Shown one piece after another: positions 1-8,036 of a stretch of 64,000 nt of DNA. Each line of letters begins with the position of its first letter. Position 1 is the first letter of the stretch. The stretch is taken from contig NZ_JAOPHT010000001.1 in the NCBI RefSeq assembly GCF_025515305.1, positions 1 through 64,000 on the forward strand. Direction: 5' to 3'. This DNA is from Roseicyclus sediminis (GTDB lineage: Bacteria > Pseudomonadota > Alphaproteobacteria > Rhodobacterales > Rhodobacteraceae). Under the pieces are notes generated by a model. That model ran no database searches and was not told where the DNA came from. It saw only the letters and a list, made by a program, of their open reading frames with translations. A program made the position numbers and the translations under genes.

Positions 1-80
1 CGATGCCCCGGCGCGTGCCCCCCCCTGCCATCCGTCCAAGCTCCCTGATACTGTCGCCGCAAACGACAAAGGAGACGGCC

Positions 81-1451
81 ATGCTCACAAACGACCAGCT
101 TGCGAAATGGGACCGGGAGAGCTTCCTCCACCCCTCGACGCATCTCGCCCAGCACGCCCGCGGCGAGGCACCCGGCCGGGTCATCAAGTCTGCCGAGGGC
201 TGCCATATCACCGACCGCGATGGGAACCGGCTGCTCGACGCCTTCGCCGGGCTCTATTGCGTGAACATCGGCTACGGCCGGCAGGAAGTGGCCGAGGCCA
301 TCGCCGAACAGGCCCGCGAGCTCGCCTATTACCACGCCTATGTCGGGCACGGCACCGAGGCCTCGATCACGCTGGCCCACATGGTGATGGAGCGCGCGCC
401 CGATCACATGTCCCGGGTCTATTTCGGCCTCGGCGGGTCGGATGCGAACGAGACCAACATCAAGCTCGTCTGGTACATGAACAACATCCTCGGCCGGCCC
501 GAGAAGAAGAAGATCATCTCGCGGTGGCGCGGCTATCACGGCTCGGGGCTCATGTCCGGCTCGCTCACGGGCCTCTCGCTCTTCCACCAGAAGTTCGACC
601 TGCCGTTCGACACCGTGCTGCACACGACCTCGCCCTACTATTTCCGCCGCCAGGACATCTCCCAGACGGAAGAGCAGTTCACCGCGCAATGCGCCGCAGA
701 CCTCGAGGCGCTGATCGAGCGCGAGGGCGCCGACACCATCGCCGCGTTCATCGCCGAGCCGATGCTCGGCACGGGGGGCATCGTGCCTCCGCCCGCGGGC
801 TACTGGCAGGCGATCGAGCCGATCCTGCGCAAGCATGACATCCTCCTGATCGCCGACGAGGTGGTCACGGGCTTCGGGCGGCTGGGGTCCATGTTCGCCT
901 CGCCCTTCTACGGCATCACGCCCGACATCATGACCATCGCCAAGGGCCTGACCTCGGCCTACGCCCCCCTTTCTGGCACGATCGTATCCGAAGGCGTCTG
1001 GAAGGTTCTGGAGAAGGGCACCGACGAGTTCGGCCCGCTCGGCCACGGCTGGACCTACTCGGCCCATCCCATCGGGGCCGCGGCGGGAGTCGCCAACCTC
1101 AAGCTTCTGGACAGCCTGAACCTCGTCGCAAACGCGGGCGAGGTCGGACCCTACCTGACGCGGACGATGGCGGAGGCGCTGGCCGAGCACCCCAATCTCG
1201 GCGAGGTGCGAGGCGAGGGCATGCTGACCGCCGTGGAACTGGTGAAGGACCGCGAAAGCCGTACCTTCTTTGATGCCGCCGACAAGGTCGTGCCGCGCAT
1301 CGTCGGGGCGATGGCCAAGCGCGGGGTCATCGCGCGGGCCATGCCGCAGGGCGACATCCTGGGCTACGCCCCGCCGCTCTGCCTCAGCCGGGAAGAGGCG
1401 GACACCGTCGTCTCCGTCACGGCGGAGGCGATCCGCGAGGTGCTCGGCTGA
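81..1451 (+). CDS. Class-III PLP aminotransferase (omega-amino acid type)
   Basis: This is a 456-residue pyridoxal-phosphate aminotransferase of the class-III fold, the group that moves amino groups from omega-amino acids, polyamines or beta-alanine to pyruvate. The cofactor-binding Asp is in IADEVVTGFGR (about residue 259) and the Schiff-base Lys is in TIAKGLTSAYAPL (about residue 288). The N-terminal LDAFAGLYCVNIGYG and YFGLGGSDANETNIK segments are typical of beta-alanine/omega-amino acid:pyruvate transaminases. The frame is open upstream to base 3, but the ATG at 81 is chosen because AAAGGAGA lies just before it and the extra residues look non-coding. It is a stand-alone gene here. The exact amino donor cannot be read from sequence alone. 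Confidence 0.88.
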   Translation: MLTNDQLAKWDRESFLHPSTHLAQHARGEAPGRVIKSAEGCHITDRDGNRLLDAFAGLYCVNIGYGRQEVAEAIAEQARELAYYHAYVGHGTEASITLAHMVMERAPDHMSRVYFGLGGSDANETNIKLVWYMNNILGRPEKKKIISRWRGYHGSGLMSGSLTGLSLFHQKFDLPFDTVLHTTSPYYFRRQDISQTEEQFTAQCAADLEALIEREGADTIAAFIAEPMLGTGGIVPPPAGYWQAIEPILRKHDILLIADEVVTGFGRLGSMFASPFYGITPDIMTIAKGLTSAYAPLSGTIVSEGVWKVLEKGTDEFGPLGHGWTYSAHPIGAAAGVANLKLLDSLNLVANAGEVGPYLTRTMAEALAEHPNLGEVRGEGMLTAVELVKDRESRTFFDAADKVVPRIVGAMAKRGVIARAMPQGDILGYAPPLCLSREEADTVVSVTAEAIREVLG

Positions 1452-1765
1452 GCCTGTTCCGGGCGCTGTACCAGGCGCCCCGGCAGGAAATCCGCCTTGG
1501 CAATGCAGGGAGCGGGCAGATGCCTTTTTTCAAAAGGCGGCGCCCGTTTCCGATTGCTCCGGAATTCAACGGTCGGTGCAGGACTGTCGTCATTTCCGAC
1601 ACAAATGCATCGAATCAATGACTTACCCTTCGGCAAGCCGTAGAAGGGTGGCCGGTTTCTTCGACCAATCATTTTTTGATCCCCGATGGCACAGCTTGCT
1701 GTGTCAGGGCGCATCGCCGAAGCGAAAATTTCCATTCGGCCACGCGTATTGGAGCGAGTTCGATA
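1452..1765. other. Intergenic region upstream of a response regulator
   Basis: This stretch of 314 bases between the aminotransferase and the response regulator has no convincing gene. Its middle part (about 1590-1680) is visibly more AT-rich than the flanking genes, as expected of a promoter region. I see no strong terminator hairpin or recognisable operator. The only clear signal is the GGAG at 1751-1754 that serves the regulator start. Confidence 0.5.
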
Positions 1766-2419
1766 ATGCCCGTGAAAGTGGCCGTACTGGACGACCATCC
1801 CATTGTTCGCGATGCCCTGTGCAGCATCATCTCCCAGCAGCCGGAATTCGAGGTCGTGGCCAGCGGATCGACGGCGGGCGACCTGCTCGAAGTCGTGGAT
1901 TCGTCCGACCCGCACGTGGTTGTCGTCGATCTGAAAATGCCCGGCAGCACACTGGATGCGATCCGCTCCGTGACGGGAGGGCAGGGATCTCGTAACATCC
2001 TTGTATTCACGGCCTCCGCTGAGACGACCGACTGCCTTGACGCGATCGAGGCGGGCGCTCTCGGCTATGTCGTGAAGGGCAGCAGCAGCGACGAACTCTT
2101 CCGGGCGCTGCGCTCAGTGTCGGAAGGGCGGGAATACCTTTCGCCCGGGATTGCCGGTCGGTGCCTCAAGACGATCACCGAGCGGTCGCGCCAGAAGGCC
2201 GAGCAGCCCTCCTATGACCTGAGCTATCGCGAGGCCCAGATCGTCGAGCAACTCCTGAACGGAGCGTCCAACAAATCGATCGCCCGGACGCTTTCGATCT
2301 CGGAGAAGACGGTCAAGTACTACATGACGCAGATCATGCAGAAACTGAACGCGAAGAACCGGGTCGAAGTCGCCCTGACGGTTCAGCGTGACCGGGCCGC
2401 GACAGCCGCTATCAGGTAG
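1766..2419 (+). CDS. LuxR/NarL-type response regulator
   Basis: This 217-residue two-domain response regulator has an N-terminal receiver (about 1-120) with the acidic pair in AVLDDHP, phosphoacceptor Asp55 in VVVVDLKMPG and a Lys in YVVKGSSSDE. A C-terminal LuxR helix-turn-helix (about 150-210) contains LSYREAQIVEQLLNGASNKS and ISEKTVKYYMTQIMQKL. The ATG at 1766 is preceded by GGAG at 1751-1754; an upstream in-frame ATG at 1676 would add residues unlike any receiver. It is convergent with, and overlaps by 8 bases, the histidine-kinase-like gene 2412-3836. Since that kinase looks inactive, its phosphodonor may be the hybrid kinase at 20256-22940. Control of the neighbouring secretion operon is inferred from position only. 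Confidence 0.9.
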   Translation: MPVKVAVLDDHPIVRDALCSIISQQPEFEVVASGSTAGDLLEVVDSSDPHVVVVDLKMPGSTLDAIRSVTGGQGSRNILVFTASAETTDCLDAIEAGALGYVVKGSSSDELFRALRSVSEGREYLSPGIAGRCLKTITERSRQKAEQPSYDLSYREAQIVEQLLNGASNKSIARTLSISEKTVKYYMTQIMQKLNAKNRVEVALTVQRDRAATAAIR

Positions 2420-3836
2420 CGGGGTCGCCGGGCAACCGTGCCACCACGCGCAGGCGTCCCGTGTTTTCCGACCAATCCAGATCGAAGCCGGACCGGCCGG
2501 TTTCCGACCGAAGCCGGCCGAGATCCGCCATGACCTCGTCGGAGGGGGCGCGCGCCGCACCCGCATGCCCTTGGCCTTTCCACCGCAAGGGGCACTCGAC
2601 GACGATTTGCAGCCCAGCCGCGCCGCGAACCGCCGAGACACGGATCTCGTCCTCGGACGTGTGACGGTCGCACGCGCAAAGCACGAGGAGAAGGACCTCC
2701 GCGACGGCCTCGGGAGACACCCGCGCGCAGATGCCCCTTGCCTCTGTCCAGTTGCGCGTCACGGTGCGGCCTGTCTGGTCCTCGAACTCCGCGATGGCAC
2801 GGTCCGCGACATCGAAGGAACCTTGCGCCGACTGGTCCGGAGATGTCGTTTCGGAGATCAGGCCGCGCAGCGCCTCGAGGGCCTCGGATGTAAGGTCCCG
2901 AGCGCGCCGAACCTGGTGCCGACAGCTATCGCGACTGACGATCTGGCTCGTGTACAGAGCCGCGAGCGACAGCAGCTGCATCGGACCGTCACGCAACTCG
3001 GCCCGTATGCGCGTCACACCGTATTCGCCCGCCCGGGGCCATTCATGACGCAGCCGGTCGAGCTCACGGTTCAGGACACGGTTGCGTAGCGCCAGATCCA
3101 TCTCGCTGTTCCGCATGCGGGCGAGACTGCTCTCGCTCCGGGAGATGCGGACCTGCGCGATGCCGACCAGCGCACAGAGCGCCGCAAGACCCGCGACCAG
3201 CGCAAGAAAACTTGCCTGTTCCATGCGCCTCGCGACCTCGCCGACCCTGCCCAACAAAACATCGAAGCGGCAGTAGATCTCGCCGATCGCCACGGTCTCG
3301 CCGCGCGCATTGTAGAGCGGGACATAGATCTCGTAGACGTCGCCCCCCGGGAACACGGTCCCGGGCACCGAGGCGTCTTCGCCTTCGACGAGGGCAACGA
3401 CCGTCTCGCCGCCCAATGCCCGCGCGAGTGCATCGTCCGCAACATGCCCGGACGCCGTTCGCCCGTGACTCCAGTAGATCAGGCGGCCATCGGTGGACCA
3501 GAGCTTGACCATGTCGAAGTGCCCGGCGACGAAGTGCGGCGAAAGGGCCGCGTCCATGGCGGCGAGCCGATCGGCCGAAGGATCCTCACCGGCCGACAGA
3601 TCTGGAAGATATTGCAGGAACAAGGCCCGGACGATCGCCTGTTCGAGTTCCATCGCCGTCTCGAAGAGGTAGTGCCGGGCGAAGCGCCGCTCGGCTTCCG
3701 CCGCTGCAAGCTGCATGGCCCACAGGGTCAGCGCCACCAGCAGCAGGGTTTGCGTGACGAGGCCGAGCCTCGTCCAGACATGGCCGATGGCGAACAGCGC
3801 CCGTCGCATCAGTCCGCTTTCTTCCGCCTGTCGCAA
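2412..3836 (-). CDS. Histidine-kinase-like sensor with degenerate catalytic core
   Basis: This 474-residue membrane sensor has one transmembrane segment at about 24-46, a periplasmic domain of about 160 residues (47-205), a second segment at about 207-229, then a coiled coil and a NarL/HisKA_3-like dimerisation helix. At the phosphoacceptor position the helix reads RIRAELRDGPMQLL, with Arg282 where the family has His (ELHDG). The C-terminal region (about 360-470) keeps the length of an ATPase domain, but I see no N-box Asn and no Gly-rich lid. The likely start is a TTG at 3836 with GGGAG 8 bases upstream; an ATG at 3809 is the alternative. It is the last gene of the RTX/type I secretion set, 44 bases after the fusion protein. 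It may sense and relay allosterically rather than phosphorylate. Confidence 0.75.
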   Translation of the reverse strand: MRQAEESGLMRRALFAIGHVWTRLGLVTQTLLLVALTLWAMQLAAAEAERRFARHYLFETAMELEQAIVRALFLQYLPDLSAGEDPSADRLAAMDAALSPHFVAGHFDMVKLWSTDGRLIYWSHGRTASGHVADDALARALGGETVVALVEGEDASVPGTVFPGGDVYEIYVPLYNARGETVAIGEIYCRFDVLLGRVGEVARRMEQASFLALVAGLAALCALVGIAQVRISRSESSLARMRNSEMDLALRNRVLNRELDRLRHEWPRAGEYGVTRIRAELRDGPMQLLSLAALYTSQIVSRDSCRHQVRRARDLTSEALEALRGLISETTSPDQSAQGSFDVADRAIAEFEDQTGRTVTRNWTEARGICARVSPEAVAEVLLLVLCACDRHTSEDEIRVSAVRGAAGLQIVVECPLRWKGQGHAGAARAPSDEVMADLGRLRSETGRSGFDLDWSENTGRLRVVARLPGDPAT

Positions 3837-3880
3837 AGCCGTTCTCCCACAAGGTCGACGCCATCGCTGTCCCGCGCAAC

Positions 3881-5194
3881 TCAGCCTTCCGACATCGCCC
3901 GGAGAAGACCGTCGTGCAGTGGCTGAAGCAGGTACTCCAGGGGGGTACGTGCATCGGTCTGGATATAGACTTCGACCGGCATGCCCGGAACGAGGCGCGC
4001 AGGTGCGTCCGCCCCCGTGGCTTCGGCAGGACGGGCGGTGGCGACGAAATAGGTTTGGCCGCTCGTTGCATCGGAAACGCCGGCTGGCGCGACGTAGGAG
4101 ACGACGCCAGCGATCTCCGGCGTCGTGCGCTGGTCGAAGGACAGGAACCGAAGGCGCGCATCCTGTCCGGCGGCGACCTGGTCGATGTCGACGGTATCGA
4201 CGCGGAACTCGATCACGAGGCGCGCGTCGCTCGGCACGATGGACGCCAGCGTCTGCCCCGCCGGCAGAACCTGGCCCACGGTGTTGACCATGAGTTCGTT
4301 GACGGTTCCGGCAACCGGTGCGCGGATCGCGGATAGTTCGAGCCTGGCCTCGGCCTGAACGATCCGCAGCTCGAGCTCACTGATCCGCGGCTCGATCTCG
4401 CGGAGTTGGCGATGCGCATCCCACGAGAAGCCGCGGTCGAGGCCATCGATCTCCGCCGCGATCTCGCGGCGCTCTATCTCGTTCGTCTCGATCTCCGCCG
4501 CCACGGCGGCGAGTTCGCCAACCAGCCGGGCTTGGGCTGCCTCGGCTTCGGCAAGACCGCTTTCCGACATGACGCCGCGCTCCGCGAGTTCGGTATTCCG
4601 GGCCAGCGCTTCGTCGGCGAGAACCGATTGACGCTGGAGTGCGTGATGGCGCGCCTCCAGGGCGCGCGCAGCACGGACGCTGCGCTCCAGCCTCAGAGAC
4701 AGCATTTCATGACGCGCCAGCCGCTCGCCGAGACGATCCTCGAAGCGCCGCGTCTCCCCCTCGACAGCCCGCAAGACACCTGCATCCTCGAGTTCGAGAC
4801 CCTGTGGCACGCTCATGACGTCGGAGAGATTGCGTTCGGCGTCCAGCCGCGCGGCCCGGACCCGAAGGTCGAGCAACTCGCCCAGCACGAGGTCGAGTTC
4901 CGTTTCGATCTCCCGCGTGTCCAGCCGCGCCAGCACGTCTCCGGCCTGCACCCTGTCGCCGGGAGCCACCAGTATCTCCGCGATCGCTCCGCCCGTCGGG
5001 TGTTGGGCCAGCCGCAACTCGCGGTCGACCTTGACCTCCCCGTTCGCGATGATCGCCGCGTTCAGCCGTGCCGTCGCGGCCCAGCTGCCGACGCCGCCCA
5101 GCAGGGCAACCGCCATGACGAAAGCCGCGATCAGCGGGCGCGCCATTCCGATCTCGCCTTTCGAAGCGGGGGTTCCGGAAGTCTGTCTGGTCAT
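3881..5194 (-). CDS. Type I secretion membrane fusion protein (HlyD/PrtE family)
   Basis: This 437-residue periplasmic adaptor links the inner-membrane ABC exporter to an outer-membrane TolC channel. It has a short cytoplasmic N-terminus, one membrane segment (about 19-42), a split lipoyl/barrel-sandwich motif (GGAIAEILVAPGDRVQAGD and IRAPVAGTVNELMVNTVGQV), a long alpha-helical hairpin (about 115-290) rich in Glu, Arg, Ala and Leu, and a C-terminal beta-barrel ending in PGMPVEVYIQTDARTPLEYL, the usual HlyD ending. The ATG at 5194 has AGGAG about 10 bases upstream. It lies third after the exporter gene in the same direction. No TolC gene is in the window, so the outer-membrane partner must be encoded elsewhere. 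Confidence 0.93.
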   Translation of the reverse strand: MTRQTSGTPASKGEIGMARPLIAAFVMAVALLGGVGSWAATARLNAAIIANGEVKVDRELRLAQHPTGGAIAEILVAPGDRVQAGDVLARLDTREIETELDLVLGELLDLRVRAARLDAERNLSDVMSVPQGLELEDAGVLRAVEGETRRFEDRLGERLARHEMLSLRLERSVRAARALEARHHALQRQSVLADEALARNTELAERGVMSESGLAEAEAAQARLVGELAAVAAEIETNEIERREIAAEIDGLDRGFSWDAHRQLREIEPRISELELRIVQAEARLELSAIRAPVAGTVNELMVNTVGQVLPAGQTLASIVPSDARLVIEFRVDTVDIDQVAAGQDARLRFLSFDQRTTPEIAGVVSYVAPAGVSDATSGQTYFVATARPAEATGADAPARLVPGMPVEVYIQTDARTPLEYLLQPLHDGLLRAMSEG

Positions 5195-5227
5195 CTCGAA
5201 AATACTCCTGGACAGTAGAAAAGAGCC

Positions 5228-6169
5228 TTAAAGAAAGCCGAAGCCGTTGAGGTCCTGGGTCAGGCCGTCCGCACCGGCGAACATCGCTCCCGCCATGGAT
5301 GGATCCCCTGGTCCGACGGAAACGGACGCAGCGGGAGGCAGGAATTCTTCCCGCGCGGAACCGCCGGACAGACGGTGTACCGCTTCCTGAAGTATTGCCG
5401 CACCTGGGCCCGTGGCCTCGTCCGGCGACGAAAAGAGGCGTTCGGCCGGCACCTCGCGCAGGATGTCCCCGACCGCGTAATCCATGATCTCCCTGGCATG
5501 GATCTCGGGAAAGCGGCCGAGCAGGCTGTCGAGATCCTCGATGAGATCATCGAAACCCGTGGGGACTGCAGGCTCGACGCGAGCATCCTCACCTTTGGCG
5601 TCAGGCTCGGGGGAAACCGCATCGGGACCGGTCGGTCCCGATACGCGGGCTGGGACCTGAGGCGCACCTATCGCCGTCGGTGGAGCTGCGGGCATGGCGA
5701 TGGCGCCCGTCCCGATGGCGACCGGGCCGGCGGTTCCGGGATGGTGCATCTCTCCCGGTATCGTCGGGGACAGGCCCCCCGGCGCCGCCACCGGCAAGAG
5801 ACCCTCGCCGCCGGACGAGGCGGCACCCGATGCCGACTGGCTCTCGGGCGAGGGCGACGGCCCGCCGGTTCCCTCCACCTCGTCGGCCGGAACCTCCGAT
5901 TGCAGGGCCGGCGCGTCCGGATCGATGATCTCGATGCCCGGCGCGTCACCGCCATCGACGGTCCTTGCGGCATCCGCACCGGCTTCCGTGACACCGGACG
6001 AGCGCGCGGACAGGGCGGTGAAGAGCGCTCCGAGACCAAGGAGAAAGACGAACCCCCTCCATGGCCAGCGCGAGGCGCGGTGGCCTTCGGCGTCCGCCTC
6101 TCGGAAGGCATCCCCGAGCCGGGGGGCGGCCGTCCGGCCACGGTGCGCGATCGAGATATGGGCGCTCAT
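5228..6169 (-). CDS. Unrecognised Pro/Gly-rich membrane protein within the type I secretion set
   Basis: I do not recognise a family for this 313-residue protein. It has a basic cytoplasmic N-terminus of about 35 residues, one hydrophobic segment (GFVFLLGLGALFTALSA, about 39-55), a low-complexity Ala/Pro/Gly/Ser-rich stretch (about 60-195) and a more ordered acidic part (about 200-260: FDDLIEDLDSLLGRFPEIHA). It ends in DGLTQDLNGFGFL, a hydrophobic acidic tail that loosely resembles C-termini of type I substrates. It sits 15 bases downstream of the ABC exporter gene and 33 bases upstream of the fusion protein gene, so it is probably co-expressed and may be an accessory of the exporter. That role is inferred from position alone. 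Confidence 0.65.
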   Translation of the reverse strand: MSAHISIAHRGRTAAPRLGDAFREADAEGHRASRWPWRGFVFLLGLGALFTALSARSSGVTEAGADAARTVDGGDAPGIEIIDPDAPALQSEVPADEVEGTGGPSPSPESQSASGAASSGGEGLLPVAAPGGLSPTIPGEMHHPGTAGPVAIGTGAIAMPAAPPTAIGAPQVPARVSGPTGPDAVSPEPDAKGEDARVEPAVPTGFDDLIEDLDSLLGRFPEIHAREIMDYAVGDILREVPAERLFSSPDEATGPGAAILQEAVHRLSGGSAREEFLPPAASVSVGPGDPSMAGAMFAGADGLTQDLNGFGFL

Positions 6170-6184
6170 TAGGGCCTGCTCCTC

Positions 6185-7945
6185 TCAGACCGCCGCATCG
6201 GCCGCGACAGCCGTGCGCTGCGCGCCATCTCCGCTCACGGTGGTGAAGATCTGTCCGCCGCGACTGGAGATCACGGTTTCCTTCGGGCCTACGGCCGCGA
6301 GCTTGCCGCCGTGGATCACCGCAACCGTGTCGACGGCGGCGAGCACACTGGGACGGTGGGCGACGACGATGACGATGCCCCCTCGCGCGCGGATGTCTCG
6401 GATCGTGTCGTTCAGCGCACGCTCCCCCACCGCATCGAGCGAGGCGTTCGGCTCGTCGAGCAGGACCACGAAGGGATTGCCGAAAAGCGCGCGGGCGAGG
6501 CCGATCCGCTGACGCTGACCGGCGGAGAGTGCCGTGCCCATCGCACCCACCTGCGTGTCGTAGCCTTCGGGAAGTTCCGCGATCATGCGATGGATGCCGG
6601 TCTTGCTGGCCGCCTCGTAGACGGCGCTTTCATCGCCGGATCCGAAGCGGTTGATGTTCTCCACGATGGTGCCGGTGAAAAGGTTCACCTCCTGCGGCAG
6701 GTAGCCGAGGAAACTGCCCCGCATGGCCGGGTCGTAATGCGCGAGGCTGGCATCGTCGAACCGGACAGCACCCCGGAGCGGGGACCAGATGCCGGCAAGT
6801 GCCCGCATCAAGGTCGATTTGCCGCCGCCGCTGGGGCCCACCACCGCCATCGCCTGTCCGGCCTTGAGCTCGAAGGATACGTCGCTGAGAAGCACCCGTC
6901 CCGTGGCGGGCGAAGCCACCGTCAGGTTCTCGACACTGAGAGAGTTCTTGGGCAGCGGCAGGCCGGGGAAGCGTCCTTCCTCCTGCACGCATTGCTGGAT
7001 CGTATCCTTCAGCTGGCGGTAGGCGTGGCGGGCGGCGAGGATGTTCCGCCAACCGCCGATCACCTGGTCGATCGGCGCGAGCGCCCGCGACGAGGCCACG
7101 GACACCGCGATGATCGCGCCCGGCGTGAGTTGCCCCTGCAGGGCAAAGTAGGCCCCGAGGCCGAGAAGCGCGGATTGCAGGACCATGCGCAGCGTCCGGG
7201 ACAGCGAGGTGATCGCAGCCCCGGTCGCGGCGGTCCTGGTATGCGTTTCAAGATGATCGTCGTTGGCCTTCATGAAACGTGCCACGGCCCTGTCGCCCAG
7301 CCCCATCGCGGCGATCACGTCGGCGTTGGAGGTGTTCGACTCCGCCGCGATGTTGCGCCGGACCATGGAGTTGCGAGCCGTCTGCGTCAGGCTCCGCGAC
7401 AGGAGCTCCGACACCACCGTCAGCGCGGCAAGCACGGCCGCGCCTGCGAGCGTCACGACACCGAGAACGGGATGAAGCAGCCACACGAACCCGAGGAAGA
7501 TCGGAACCCAAGGCAGGTCGAAGATGGCGGCGGGGGCGCCGCTTCCGAAAAAGCCGCGCAGGGTGTCCACCGTCCGGGCCCTTTCCATCGCCTCGGCCGC
7601 CGTGAAGCCATGGCGGGGCATGTCGAGGGAGACGCGGTGCGCCAGTGGCGACACGCGCCGGTCGAGGCGGGCGCCGAGACGCACGAAGATCGCCGACCGA
7701 ACCGCGTCGAAACCGCCGTGGAAGAGGAAAAGGCCGACGGCCAGGATGGAGAGGGCGATCAGGGTCTCGATCGACCCGCTCGTCAGGACGCGGTCGTAGA
7801 CCTGCATCATGTAGATCGATCCGGTAAGCGCGAGTATGTTGATCAGCCCCGAAACGAGGAAAATCACCAGTCCGAAGCGCCTCAGGTCACGGGTCAGGAG
7901 GCGTGCCGCCTTCCTGCGGGCGGTGAATGTACCGGCCTTGCTCAT
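6185..7945 (-). CDS. Type I secretion ABC exporter, permease-ATPase (PrtD family)
   Basis: This 586-residue half-size exporter has a membrane domain (about 20-310) fused to a nucleotide-binding domain (about 345-570). TGSIYMMQVYDRVLTSGS after the first membrane segment is characteristic of the PrtD/type I exporter family. Walker A is VGPSGGGKST, the signature is LSAGQRQRIGLARAL, Walker B is FVVLLDEPNASLD and the switch His is in VVAHRPS. It energises secretion of C-terminally tagged RTX proteins across both membranes. It lies 91 bases downstream of the giant RTX peroxidase gene, the obvious substrate, and is separated from it by a strong hairpin that may lower exporter expression relative to substrate. 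Confidence 0.95.
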   Translation of the reverse strand: MSKAGTFTARRKAARLLTRDLRRFGLVIFLVSGLINILALTGSIYMMQVYDRVLTSGSIETLIALSILAVGLFLFHGGFDAVRSAIFVRLGARLDRRVSPLAHRVSLDMPRHGFTAAEAMERARTVDTLRGFFGSGAPAAIFDLPWVPIFLGFVWLLHPVLGVVTLAGAAVLAALTVVSELLSRSLTQTARNSMVRRNIAAESNTSNADVIAAMGLGDRAVARFMKANDDHLETHTRTAATGAAITSLSRTLRMVLQSALLGLGAYFALQGQLTPGAIIAVSVASSRALAPIDQVIGGWRNILAARHAYRQLKDTIQQCVQEEGRFPGLPLPKNSLSVENLTVASPATGRVLLSDVSFELKAGQAMAVVGPSGGGKSTLMRALAGIWSPLRGAVRFDDASLAHYDPAMRGSFLGYLPQEVNLFTGTIVENINRFGSGDESAVYEAASKTGIHRMIAELPEGYDTQVGAMGTALSAGQRQRIGLARALFGNPFVVLLDEPNASLDAVGERALNDTIRDIRARGGIVIVVAHRPSVLAAVDTVAVIHGGKLAAVGPKETVISSRGGQIFTTVSGDGAQRTAVAADAAV

Positions 7946-7993
7946 GATTGGTTCCCACCTGTCGAAAAAATTGATTTGTCAGGGAAAAGTGTG

Positions 7994-8021
7994 CCCGGTC
8001 CGCGAAAGGGCGCGGACCGGG
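7994..8021 (-). terminator. Hairpin between RTX gene and exporter gene
   Basis: A perfect 11-bp inverted repeat (CCCGGTCCGCG, six-base loop, CGCGGACCGGG) lies 16 bases after the RTX gene stop. On the minus strand it is followed by CACACTTTTCCC, so the T-run is short and displaced. It is probably a leaky terminator or a 3'-end stabiliser, as seen between substrate and transporter genes in other RTX operons. Confidence 0.6.
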
Positions 8022-8036
8022 ATCGTCGAGGCCGAC

